DNA of 64,000 nt from Culturomica sp. GTDB taxonomy: Bacteria > Bacteroidota > Bacteroidia > Bacteroidales > Marinifilaceae. Positions 25,166 through 34,341 of the stretch are shown here, piece after piece; within the stretch, counting starts at the first letter, position 1; each line of letters begins with the position of its first letter. The notes below the pieces were generated by a model. The model was not told the DNA's origin. It worked only from the letters and a program-made list of their open reading frames with translations, and did not search any database. Made by a program: the position numbers and the translations under genes. The DNA lies in contig JAISVB010000030.1 of assembly GCA_031271755.1 (NCBI GenBank), forward strand, positions 1 through 64,000, in the 5' to 3' direction.

Positions 25166-27820
25166 TCATTTTTTCAAATCCATAAAGCGGAGGATCTGGG
25201 TGCCGAGGCCGATGCGGTAGCCGCGGGAGAGGAAAACGACCTCTCCTTTCCGGTTCAGCACCAAAAGCAGCGGCAGGTTCTCCATCCCTTTGAGGGCTAA
25301 CTCCTGTTCCAGCATCCGGGCGACCCGTCCGTCCCGGTCGTACCCCAACTGCAGGGTGGCAGGCAACGGACGGAAATCCTTGCGGTTGAATTGCCGAAGC
25401 TGTTCGGCACCGGCAAAGAGGAAGGTCAGCGGGATGTTCCGGTTTTCAAAATCTTCTTTCAGGGCACTCATATCCCGGATCAGGTGATTGGTGGGCTCCT
25501 GATTGACGCCGATCAGCGCCAAAGCGGTGTATCCGCCGGCCGGAAAGGCGACCAACCGTTCTTCCTCCCCTCCTTCCGGCACAAAAGAGATCTCCCCGTT
25601 CACCCGGCCCAACACCTTCAACTCTTCGTAGGCATCGCGGAGATCCATCTCAACAACCGTTTGCTCTCCTTCCCGGACGTCAAAAAAGGCCAGACCGGAA
25701 AGAACGGATCCGTCGCTCTTCCGGTTACCGGTGGTCAACAGGTACTTCCCGGCTTCCAACTCCACCGGCTTCCGGAAAATCCCGCTCCAGGCCAGCCCCC
25801 CTCCCATGTCTACCGCAGCGTTCCTGCCCAGATCGAGCACCCGGGATCTCCCGTTTTCGATCCTGGAAACGGTAAAGTGGGTGTAATAGACCGGATCCTT
25901 GACCGCGGTTCCTTTGTTTTTTATCGCCAATTCCCCTTTGGGAACGGCTTGGGCGTCTTTTGAAAAACGCACGGTTTGCCACCTCTCTCCGTCGTAATAC
26001 TCCGGTTTGCCGTCCACCGGATGGAGGCGCGCCGGTACGCCCATCGTCCGGCAGGCCGCCACAAAGAAGACCTCCCTGGAACGGGTATCCGTCGACAGGG
26101 AGCGCAAAACCCCCGTAGGAGGCGTTACCACGTTGATGGTATTGACCTCATCGGCCAGCCCGATCCGGCCGACAGCGGCTGTCAGTTTAGCAGGCGAATC
26201 GATGCCGTTCTCCGTTAAAAAACGGCGGACGGGAGCCCTGTACGCCACGATCAGCTCGTTGCCGACCCGGGGATTCAGGATGTAATCCCGGTAGAGCGTT
26301 CCGCCTTTTTCCCGGAATACGTACCCGCCCTCCAGGTGATCCGTCAAGACCTCCGAACGGATGTCCTGCAAATCTTTCTCCGTCAAACAGCCCAACAACT
26401 CCATGCCGTCGGGAACGGTGTATTTTTCGGAGGCGGCCACCTGTTCCAAAAAGGCGACGATCTCCCCGTAATTTCCTCTGGAAGAGCGGATCCGCTCCCA
26501 CAATGGTGCTTTCTCCACGCCCCACACAGCCGCTTTCCCGGCAACGGCATCCTCCGGCAAAAAGGTGGCGATGTAAGCGTTGCGCAAAGAATCTTCGTAC
26601 ATAAAACGCCGGTCGTTTTCCGCCCGCTCCTCCTCTCCGGACTGCGCTTCGTACTCCTTCTCCGCCGGCGGAACGATGTGGCAATCAAAGGCGCCGGCTT
26701 CGGGGGAATCCAATACCACAACCAACGGATCCGTTGCAGCCGCTTCCAATTCCCGGAAACCGAAACGCTCTCCATCGCCGGCCCACACCAACAAATCCCC
26801 CCATCCCACCGTCAGGGAGGACTCTCCGTTCTCATCCGCTTTCAGCACCACCGCCGGATAATACTCTCCGTAATTGTAAACCCGGTACTCGACCGTGGCT
26901 CCCGGAACCGGCTTGCCGTCCCGGTCCGTCACCCGAACGTTCGCTTTTTTTACATCCGTATACAGTCCGGTCACATTCACCAGTGTCTGGTTCGGATTGA
27001 CGGCAGTCACCTCTTCGCTTCCCGAATAGTTCCCGAACACCCGCGCTTCCATATAGACCCCTCTCCGCACCGGAGCCGTAAACCAGGCAATATTAAGCCG
27101 GGGTTCGGGTTCGCAGGCGCCGAGGTATTTCCACGCTCCGTCCGTCCACACCTCTATCCAGGCGTGGTTATCGTCGCAATGCGCCCAGCGCGGTGTATAC
27201 ACCTGCCGGGCCGGTATTCCCACCGACCGCAGGGCGGCCAAAGCAAACACAGACTCCTCCCCGCAACGCCCGTAACCCGTTCTCAGCATGGTCAGCGGGG
27301 CGCAAGTCCGGGCGTCCGTCGGCCGGTAGATCGCTTTTTCGTGGCACCAGTGATTTACCTCCAAAGCCGCCTCTTCCATCGTTGCACAACGGAGCACCCG
27401 CTCCCGCAACTCTTTGTAAAACACCCGGCGGGAGGTGTCCAAGGTTTCGTTGTGTCCCCGGACCGGCAGCACAAAGTGCCGGAAAATCTCCTCCGGAATG
27501 TGTTGCCCCCAAGGCATCTCCTCCCGGACTTTCAAAGCGTGGCGCACATCCTCCAACAACAACTCCCCGCCGTACTCCGTCAGGTCGATAAAGGGGGAGT
27601 AGGCGAACAAAAATTGCAGCGCCTCTTTCTCCTCCCGATTCATGGACGCTCCGAAAACGGTGAACAGATCTTCCGGCGCCCCGGACAACAGCTCTCTTTT
27701 TACGGCAAAATCCCGCTCCACCATCTCCCGGTAAGCGGCATCCGATATAAAATGCGTCTCCTGACGACAAGCGGCCAACACCAGCACCGCCACGCTCAAT
27801 CCTGCTAAAAACTTCTTCAT
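25166..27820 (-). CDS. Large transglutaminase-like lipoprotein with a thioredoxin-like C-terminus
   Basis: This encodes an 884-residue lipoprotein (signal ending LVLAAC, Cys18). A transglutaminase-like domain spans about 110-245, with the catalytic cysteine in GYGRCGEES (Cys186) and histidine in DDNHAWIEVW (His219). The acidic third residue would fall in YLGACEPEP, which lacks the usual aspartate. Ig/carboxypeptidase-regulatory-like repeats follow (NVRVTDRDGKPVPGATVEY, about 295). A second unassigned region extends to about 690. The last 110 residues look like a thioredoxin fold (LPLLLVLNRKGEVVFLSRGY) but have no CxxC. It probably acts at the outer membrane; its substrate is unknown. Confidence 0.8.
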   Translation of the reverse strand: MKKFLAGLSVAVLVLAACRQETHFISDAAYREMVERDFAVKRELLSGAPEDLFTVFGASMNREEKEALQFLFAYSPFIDLTEYGGELLLEDVRHALKVREEMPWGQHIPEEIFRHFVLPVRGHNETLDTSRRVFYKELRERVLRCATMEEAALEVNHWCHEKAIYRPTDARTCAPLTMLRTGYGRCGEESVFALAALRSVGIPARQVYTPRWAHCDDNHAWIEVWTDGAWKYLGACEPEPRLNIAWFTAPVRRGVYMEARVFGNYSGSEEVTAVNPNQTLVNVTGLYTDVKKANVRVTDRDGKPVPGATVEYRVYNYGEYYPAVVLKADENGESSLTVGWGDLLVWAGDGERFGFRELEAAATDPLVVVLDSPEAGAFDCHIVPPAEKEYEAQSGEEERAENDRRFMYEDSLRNAYIATFLPEDAVAGKAAVWGVEKAPLWERIRSSRGNYGEIVAFLEQVAASEKYTVPDGMELLGCLTEKDLQDIRSEVLTDHLEGGYVFREKGGTLYRDYILNPRVGNELIVAYRAPVRRFLTENGIDSPAKLTAAVGRIGLADEVNTINVVTPPTGVLRSLSTDTRSREVFFVAACRTMGVPARLHPVDGKPEYYDGERWQTVRFSKDAQAVPKGELAIKNKGTAVKDPVYYTHFTVSRIENGRSRVLDLGRNAAVDMGGGLAWSGIFRKPVELEAGKYLLTTGNRKSDGSVLSGLAFFDVREGEQTVVEMDLRDAYEELKVLGRVNGEISFVPEGGEEERLVAFPAGGYTALALIGVNQEPTNHLIRDMSALKEDFENRNIPLTFLFAGAEQLRQFNRKDFRPLPATLQLGYDRDGRVARMLEQELALKGMENLPLLLVLNRKGEVVFLSRGYRIGLGTQILRFMDLKK

Positions 27821-27842
27821 TGTGTATCTGTTATACTATCGT

Positions 27843-28592
27843 TTAACAATATGCGATCTCTTTAAATCCGTACACCCCGGTTTTTCCGCCCGGTTCCCGC
27901 AGGCGCAATCGCCCGAATTCGTCCAATCCGGCGATCTCTGCGTCAAAAATCCGGGCGGCATCTCTCCAACGGTACCATCCCATCCGCCTGTACATCACCG
28001 CTTTAAACTCCTGTTCCAGTTCGCGGTAATCTCCAATTCCCGCGTAGCGGACGGTTATACACTCCAACAACTCCGCCAGTGCCGCCTGCAGATCCGTCTC
28101 CCCGCCCGTCAATTGCGCCAAAGAAACCGGATTCGGGGCGTCCGACAAAAAACGCCGCTGGTTGATGTTGATCCCGATCCCGCAAACCGACTCCGCGATG
28201 CGGTTCCCGGAGAGTGTATGCTCGATCAGGATGCCGGCGATCTTCTGCTCACCCACGTAAATGTCGTTGGGCCATTTGATCGAACAGCCGTCCGTCCGCC
28301 GGGCGATAAAGTCGCGGCATCCGAGCGCGATCACCATCGATACGGCGAACTGGGAAGCCGCCTCCACCCCCTGCGGTTTCAACACCAAACTGAGGGAGAG
28401 GTTTTTTCCCGCTTCGCTCTCCCAACGGTTGTGCTGCTGTCCCCGGCCGCCGGTCTGCCAGCCGGTCAGGATCACTGTTTTGTCTTTCTTATCTTCCGGA
28501 CGCAATCGGGAAGCATACGTATTGGTCGAGTCCAGTTCCTCGAACTCCCACACCTCAAATTCCCCGATCCGGTAACGCTTACAAGGGGTCAT
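27843..28592 (-). CDS. birA: Biotin--[acetyl-CoA-carboxylase] ligase
   Basis: BirA activates biotin with ATP and attaches it to carboxylases such as the OadA/PycB-like protein at 6.4 kb. The 249-residue product contains ELDSTNTYA (19-27), the biotinyl-AMP motif GGRGQQHNRW and the catalytic KWPNDIYV, plus a C-terminal SH3-like domain. It has no N-terminal DNA-binding domain, so it should not act as a repressor. Its ATG overlaps the TGA of the OmpA-family gene by 4 bp (ATGA). Confidence 0.95.
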   Translation of the reverse strand: MTPCKRYRIGEFEVWEFEELDSTNTYASRLRPEDKKDKTVILTGWQTGGRGQQHNRWESEAGKNLSLSLVLKPQGVEAASQFAVSMVIALGCRDFIARRTDGCSIKWPNDIYVGEQKIAGILIEHTLSGNRIAESVCGIGININQRRFLSDAPNPVSLAQLTGGETDLQAALAELLECITVRYAGIGDYRELEQEFKAVMYRRMGWYRWRDAARIFDAEIAGLDEFGRLRLREPGGKTGVYGFKEIAYC

Positions 28593-30436
28593 TCTATCAC
28601 CTTTATCTCTGTTCTTCTGTTTTTTGCTCTCCCTTCCTCCGTACTGTTCGGTGCGACCGGCCGCGTTTTCCCGTATCCCCTGTACTGCATCCGCTCCTTT
28701 TTGATCCGGTTCAGGAACAGATACGTATAGACCTCCAGCGCACGCGCTTCCGACAACCGGTTGTTGTATTCGTCCGTACCGCTGTCATCCGTATATCCGG
28801 AAATCTCGATTTTCACCTCCGGATTCATTCTCAGGAACTCTGTCAACTGTTTCAACTCCTGTTCCGATTCCGGCTTCAGCACAGCTTTATCCACATCAAA
28901 AAAGATCCCTTTCAACACCAGGGTTCGCTCCGGCTGGATCCGTTGAAGCACCAATATTTTTGTTTCCGGGGAGTCGTAAGCAGCCCGCCCCACCCGCATC
29001 GTATCCGAGCAATAGAGATACCCTTTTTTCAGGACGCTCACCAGCAGGCGGCTATCGGAGGGGACACAGGTGATCAATTCCGGGGGCATGAAACTTTCGT
29101 TGTAATAAAAGAGCGTATCTCCCTGTACCAGATCCTGCACAAACACCCGGTCCGGAACGATTTTTCCCCCCGCTTCGTCCTGTACAAGCAGCCGCATATA
29201 CGCCACCTCTTCGCAAGCCATCTCCTCCTCCAAGCGGTAGCGGTAGATGTTTTTCGGGCCGGTTTTGTCCGACGCAAAATAACCCCATTTCCCGCTTGCA
29301 TCTACCGCAAACCCCATCTCGTTCCGGTGGGTGTTGACGGTGATCCCGATATGCTTCGGTTCTCCCGAACCCTCCAGATCTACCTTGTAGATGTCCATTC
29401 CCCCCATCCCCGGATAGTTGTCCGAAGCAAAAAAAAGGGTTTTTCCGTCGTAATAAAGAAAAGGAGCCATTTCGTTCCCCGGCGTGTTGAGCAGAAGCGG
29501 ACGGGGCGGCGACCAGATCTGCCGGCCGTTGGGCCAACGCGCCCGCAGCACCGAGTACCAGATGTCGCATCCTCCTTTGCCCCCCTCCCGGCCGGAGGCA
29601 AAAAAGAGGCGGGTGCCGTCCGGCGACACGGAGGGTTGCGCTTCCCAGGCATCGCTGTTGACCGGATCCCCCAAATTGACCGGCTCCGACCAGAGCGTGT
29701 CCGAAATCCGGTAAGAAACATAGATGTCGCAACTCCCCCGGGAATCGGGAAGATCGCAACCGGTAAAGTAGAGCATCTGCCCGTCCGCTGTCAGCGACTG
29801 GGTGCCCTCGTTGTAATAGGGGGTGTTGATATTCAGGTAGTGATCCGCCGAATCCCGGCGCATCCAGATGTTCTCCTCGTTGTTTTCCAAACGGGTGTAG
29901 AGTACGGTTTTTCCCGTGATGTCCAGCGAAGGCCAATAGACGTCCCGATCCGATCCGATAAAAAGCTCCACAGGCTGTCGTTCTCCCGTGCGCAAAGCCT
30001 CTAAGGCAAATTGACAGTTCGCGATCCGCTTCCCGGCCTCTTCCGCTCTTTTGAGTTTGGTATCGGTCCCCAGGTATTTCCGGTACGCCGCCAATGCTTC
30101 CGCATAGGCTCCCCGGTCGAAATACCGCTCGCCCAGGTAGAAGTAATAGGCTGTAAATCCCGTACTGTCCAGCGCAAATCCCTTCTGCATGGAGAGAAGC
30201 TCATTGTCCGTATCCTTCAACTGATTATACAGATCCGCCCGGAGAAACCAGATCGAAGCCATCCCGGCATCGTACTGCTCCGCCTTCTCCAATGCCTGCA
30301 AAGCTTTTTCGTATGAACGGTCTTTCAGGTATTGCTTGGCCGCTTCGTACTCCTGTAACGCCTTTTTGTTGACCTGCCCGGACAGTCCGGAAACACAAAC
30401 CGTCAGCAAAGCCACAAAATACCACCTCCATTTCAT
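28589..30436 (-). CDS. TPR - PD40 propeller - OmpA family envelope protein
   Basis: This encodes a 615-residue exported protein (signal peptide 1-20, no lipobox). It shows TPR helices (about 27-130, YLKDRSYEKALQALEKAEQY), WD40/PD40-like repeats (about 165-400, repeated TRLFFASGREGGKGGCDIWY and TLFFASDNYPGMGGMDIYK), a small beta domain (about 405-500), and a C-terminal OmpA peptidoglycan-binding domain (about 505-615, NNRLSEARA...YGKTRPV). This order matches PorE-like proteins of the type IX secretion system in Bacteroidota, but those are usually lipoproteins and no other por genes are nearby. It overlaps birA by 4 bp. Confidence 0.85.
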   Translation of the reverse strand: MKWRWYFVALLTVCVSGLSGQVNKKALQEYEAAKQYLKDRSYEKALQALEKAEQYDAGMASIWFLRADLYNQLKDTDNELLSMQKGFALDSTGFTAYYFYLGERYFDRGAYAEALAAYRKYLGTDTKLKRAEEAGKRIANCQFALEALRTGERQPVELFIGSDRDVYWPSLDITGKTVLYTRLENNEENIWMRRDSADHYLNINTPYYNEGTQSLTADGQMLYFTGCDLPDSRGSCDIYVSYRISDTLWSEPVNLGDPVNSDAWEAQPSVSPDGTRLFFASGREGGKGGCDIWYSVLRARWPNGRQIWSPPRPLLLNTPGNEMAPFLYYDGKTLFFASDNYPGMGGMDIYKVDLEGSGEPKHIGITVNTHRNEMGFAVDASGKWGYFASDKTGPKNIYRYRLEEEMACEEVAYMRLLVQDEAGGKIVPDRVFVQDLVQGDTLFYYNESFMPPELITCVPSDSRLLVSVLKKGYLYCSDTMRVGRAAYDSPETKILVLQRIQPERTLVLKGIFFDVDKAVLKPESEQELKQLTEFLRMNPEVKIEISGYTDDSGTDEYNNRLSEARALEVYTYLFLNRIKKERMQYRGYGKTRPVAPNSTEEGRAKNRRTEIKVIE

Positions 30437-30544
30437 TCCTCAGAGTCTGTTTACTCTGCGAATCTACAAACTTCCGGCCGGATTAGCAAACCATCTTTTC
30501 TCTTTTTCCACCACCGCGGCGGCGGGCTGTTTTCGAAAACGAAT

Positions 30545-33049
30545 TCAGAGTTTATCCTTGAGGGCAGTGTTGAGTTTCATCAGCAGGGTCTGGTAGTGCG
30601 CCCTGGTGCTTCCCTTGCTTTTGGCCACCGCTTTGCGCAACAGATCGCGGGAACGTATTGCCAGGTTTGCCAGGAAATCCGCAGAATCATCAATGGCCGA
30701 CACATCCACCTGGCTTTGGAACCCCTGTCCTGCAGGGCCGAAACGATTGTCGTGCCGGATCTGCTCCGCCACTGCCTGGTCAACTGTGCCCGCGTCGTCT
30801 CCCGCAACGCCGCTGCAAAACATGGAGACCATCGTTGTCTGGAGGATTTTGTCGCCGGCGGTCGGCGCACGCCGGGCAAGCAGGTTTTTCCACGTTTCGG
30901 CGTATATGTCGTCCATAAATTCCTGCATGCTGTACGGCGAGTCGGAATAATACGAAGAGAGCGCCACGTTCGCAATCTGGCCTTTAAAGTCGTCTGCTAC
31001 CTTGACCCGCATCGGATATGACCCGCCCACACCGAGTTTGAAGTTGCGTTTGAGCGAGGAGTTGTCCAGCCACTCCATATGCCGGTACTCGTTCATGACC
31101 CATCGCAACGCCGCTTTCTGGTAGGCTTTCGGCACGGGCACGATGCGTTCCCCCGCCGTTCCCTCTTTTACTTCGGTCAGGTAGATCCCACCGATGTTCA
31201 TCAGCACGTTGCGTATGTAGCGGGAATACTGGCCGTTCAATTCGGTGTACAACTCCTGGCGGTGCAGGTAGTCGGGATCGTCATCGATCCATGCTTCGAG
31301 GTTGGAGAGAATGTATTTGAGGTTTTTTATGCCGTAATCACTTGCTTTGATGGGGTCGTTCCCAAGATCTTCCTCGATCGAACTCGGATCGTAGCGCGAC
31401 AATAACTGCTGGCGCCCGTAGCGATAGATGGGGTCGCCCGCCACAGCATCCACCCAGCTTTCCACGGTCGGCGCTTCATCCCATGCGTTTGTGAATTGCG
31501 GCAGGTAGCGGTAGTTCCATTGGACGAGGAAATAGTCGTATACGCCCAAGTCGGGCGGAACCAGTTTGACGCCGTAGTCGCCGGGCTGCGCCACGTAGTT
31601 GTGGCGGGCGTAGTCCATGATGCACGGAGTGGTGCCGTATTTTTGGGTAAATGTCGCCGACCGGAGCGAATCCACCGGCCATGCCGCCGAAGAGGCCATG
31701 TTGTGCATAAAACCCAGACAATGCCCCACTTCGTGCGCAATGACGTATTGCAACGATTCGTCCACCACATCGTCGGGCATCTTTTTGGTGCGCACGCGGG
31801 GGTCGATTTGCGCAGTCTGCACAAAGCGCCATTTGTTGATGAGGTCGATGACGTTGCTCCACACGATCACCGAGGCGTTGATGATCTCACCGGTCGCGGG
31901 ATCTACCCACGACGGTCCCATGGCGTTGGCAGTGCTCGAAGGCAGGTAGCGTATGCAGGAATACCGGAGGTTGTCGGGGTCGAAATCGGGATCTTCCTTT
32001 GGGGTCGGGAAGTCGCGCGCCTCGATCACGTTCTTGAACCCGATGGCTTCAAAGGCTTTGTTCCAATGTTCCACGCCTTTTTTGACGGGAGTTTTCCACG
32101 ATTCGGGAAAGGTGTTGTCGACGTAGAAAATGATCTTCCGGACAGGTTCGACCAATTCGCCGCGCCCGTATGCCGCTACATCCGACGGAACGATCCGCCA
32201 GCGGTGTGCAACGGAATAGGGTTCGGAGCCGTCGTTGTTGCTACCGAAACGGGTTTTGAGTGTGTTGTACACCCCCACGCGCGAATCGGAAAGACGCGAA
32301 ACCATTTTATCTTCCGGCAGCAGCAGGATTGAGCGTGTTACCCGGGCTGTAACCGGATAGTCATCCAACGGTTTTTCATCCCCCGACTCGGACGTAACGC
32401 CGAACGAAAGCGTGCTTTTGACTGTTACGTTGTTGTCGAAAGCTTTGATCTCGTCCAGCGAACTGTTCTCCTGTTTAAAGGCAGGGGTCAGAGTGGCCGC
32501 GCCGACAGTTTTCGGGAAGAAATCGAACTGGCTGGGATTTTCGAGGAAAAGGTCGGTCATCTCTATGACCACCGCCGTACTGTCGGGACTCCACGCCTCC
32601 ACGGCGTATGCAAAGAGTATCGGATCTTGGTTTACCCTGCTCAGCGCCTGCTCCAAAAAATCGGTGGTAATGGCGGAGTTGATCCTTCGCATGTATACCG
32701 TACTGTCCTGCAAGGTGAAACGTATGTGCATCGGCGGTTTCGCCTTGTAACCGACGTCGCCGAAATCTCCGGAAGAGATCGCCGACAGCGTAGAGGCCAT
32801 CAGCATCTCTTTCCCCATGTATTTGACCGGTATCTCGAAATAGAGTTTCCCCTCCGCCTTGCGCAAGGTGATAAAGTCACTCTTTGAGATGACCACTTTC
32901 TTTTTGTCGTCAAACAAACCTCCGTAAGCCGTTTTTTTCGACACGGACGCAACCTTGGCTGTTTTTTTATTCCCGCCCGATTGAGCTTCAACTTCCCATG
33001 CCGGAAGTAAGAAAAGCGCTGCCAACAGCAGCATAACTGGTTTTTTCAT
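30545..33049 (-). CDS. Exported zinc-dependent metalloprotease (DUF5117/DUF5118 type)
   Basis: This encodes an 834-residue protein with a signal peptide (1-22). The N-terminal region (about 40-300) corresponds to the DUF5118/DUF5117 domains typical of this Bacteroidota family. The metzincin zinc site is HEVGHCLGFMH (H439, E440, H443, H449), and the Met-turn is CIMDY (M478). A long C-terminal part (about 490-834) is of unknown role. The arginine codons seem richer in CGC/CGT than those of neighbours, which favour CGG. It probably degrades extracellular or periplasmic protein. It is likely its own transcription unit, 108 bp before the OmpA-type gene. Confidence 0.9.
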   Translation of the reverse strand: MKKPVMLLLAALFLLPAWEVEAQSGGNKKTAKVASVSKKTAYGGLFDDKKKVVISKSDFITLRKAEGKLYFEIPVKYMGKEMLMASTLSAISSGDFGDVGYKAKPPMHIRFTLQDSTVYMRRINSAITTDFLEQALSRVNQDPILFAYAVEAWSPDSTAVVIEMTDLFLENPSQFDFFPKTVGAATLTPAFKQENSSLDEIKAFDNNVTVKSTLSFGVTSESGDEKPLDDYPVTARVTRSILLLPEDKMVSRLSDSRVGVYNTLKTRFGSNNDGSEPYSVAHRWRIVPSDVAAYGRGELVEPVRKIIFYVDNTFPESWKTPVKKGVEHWNKAFEAIGFKNVIEARDFPTPKEDPDFDPDNLRYSCIRYLPSSTANAMGPSWVDPATGEIINASVIVWSNVIDLINKWRFVQTAQIDPRVRTKKMPDDVVDESLQYVIAHEVGHCLGFMHNMASSAAWPVDSLRSATFTQKYGTTPCIMDYARHNYVAQPGDYGVKLVPPDLGVYDYFLVQWNYRYLPQFTNAWDEAPTVESWVDAVAGDPIYRYGRQQLLSRYDPSSIEEDLGNDPIKASDYGIKNLKYILSNLEAWIDDDPDYLHRQELYTELNGQYSRYIRNVLMNIGGIYLTEVKEGTAGERIVPVPKAYQKAALRWVMNEYRHMEWLDNSSLKRNFKLGVGGSYPMRVKVADDFKGQIANVALSSYYSDSPYSMQEFMDDIYAETWKNLLARRAPTAGDKILQTTMVSMFCSGVAGDDAGTVDQAVAEQIRHDNRFGPAGQGFQSQVDVSAIDDSADFLANLAIRSRDLLRKAVAKSKGSTRAHYQTLLMKLNTALKDKL

Positions 33050-33165
33050 ACAGAATCGTTTTACATCGTAACCATTTACAATACATGTAACTGATTCTTA
33101 TTTTTACGTATCTGTATCTATTTTTGTTCGGGAAAAACGATAGGGGCAGTGAGATTCGGACGACA

Positions 33166-34335
33166 CTATACCTTATCGACGGAACGGACGAACTTTATAT
33201 CTTCCCGGAAAAGTTTCCGGCAGGTAATGTGGGTTTTGACAACCGAAGCGCTGAGGTAATCCATCAAATGCATCATTTGCGGATTAAAATCCCCCACCCA
33301 ATTCATTTCTAAGTATTTGTAACGACTTCCGCGTTGCACGACAGTTTCACAGAACTTTTTGATCAGCGCTGCCTCCACCCCTTTGCCCTGAAACTCCGGC
33401 ACCACCCCGAACAACTGTCCGAGAGCGACATCTACCCGGCGTTTGTAGTACAGGAACTTCAACATCCCCACAAAATTTACCCGCCCGTTCAAACGGCGGA
33501 TCACCTGATTCATCTCCGGGAACATCAGGAAAAACCCGATGGGAGCCTCCCGGAAATAGACAAAATAGATCAAATCCTCGTCGATAACACTCTTCAGGCT
33601 TTTGTAGAGGGCTTCCACCTGATCCCGGGTAATACACTCCACACCGTGCACCTCCAAATTCCAAGCCTTGTTGTAGATCTCCAACAACGAATCGACCGCC
33701 TTCCCGGCGCCGATCTCCCGGTAGGTGAACACCGAATAATCCGGATTCTTCAGCAGGCGATCCGCTTTCCAGATCACCACCGGGCTGAGACTCTCCACCA
33801 CCAATTTATTCCGGTAGGTAAACTGCTTGAAATAATCCCGAAAACCGTACGCCTCGAAAAACTGCACATAATAAGGGTGGGTATAGGGCATGGCATAATT
33901 GGGCGGACGATCAAAGCCATCCACAAGCAACCCCCACCACTCCATCCGCTCTCCGAAATTCACCGGACCCTCCATCACCTCCATACCTCGCGCCTCCAAC
34001 CATTCCCGGCACGTATCGAACAGCCGGAAAGCCGCTTCCCGGTCGTCTATGCACTCAAAAAAACCCATCTGCCCGACCGCGTGCTCTTCCAGACGGCAGG
34101 TCTTTCCGTTAATAAAAGCAGCCACCCTCCCCACGCACGCTCCCCGATCGTCGATCAAAAGCCACCGGGTACACTCCCCGTGCTTAAAAGAAGGATTCTT
34201 TTGAGGGTCGAATACTTTGCGGAGGTCATTGTCCAACGGACGTATCCAGTTGGGATTTCCCTTGTACAGCCGAACCGGCAAGCGGAGAAACTCCTTCTCC
34301 TGTCGTTTGTCTTTTACTTCAATTACCGTATACAT
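33166..34335 (-). CDS. GNAT-fold acetyltransferase-like protein
   Basis: This encodes a 389-residue cytoplasmic protein resembling the YghO-type, GNAT-related family of Bacteroidota. The N-terminal part reads RLYKGNPNWIRPLDNDLRK (23-41), and the C-terminal domain contains GVVPEFQGKGVEAALIKKF, the acetyl-CoA pyrophosphate loop of GNAT enzymes (Q/RxxGxG/A form). The substrate is unknown. It starts 6 bp after the membrane protein gene and is the last gene of the lysS-gpsA run. Confidence 0.75.
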   Translation of the reverse strand: MYTVIEVKDKRQEKEFLRLPVRLYKGNPNWIRPLDNDLRKVFDPQKNPSFKHGECTRWLLIDDRGACVGRVAAFINGKTCRLEEHAVGQMGFFECIDDREAAFRLFDTCREWLEARGMEVMEGPVNFGERMEWWGLLVDGFDRPPNYAMPYTHPYYVQFFEAYGFRDYFKQFTYRNKLVVESLSPVVIWKADRLLKNPDYSVFTYREIGAGKAVDSLLEIYNKAWNLEVHGVECITRDQVEALYKSLKSVIDEDLIYFVYFREAPIGFFLMFPEMNQVIRRLNGRVNFVGMLKFLYYKRRVDVALGQLFGVVPEFQGKGVEAALIKKFCETVVQRGSRYKYLEMNWVGDFNPQMMHLMDYLSASVVKTHITCRKLFREDIKFVRSVDKV

Positions 34336-34341
34336 ACATGA

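Noticed and set aside
26336..27808. Long plus-strand open frame opposite the transglutaminase gene
   Set aside because: It is an antisense shadow of a G+C-rich coding frame and shows no domain signal; the same holds for 59041-60501 and 35356-36303.
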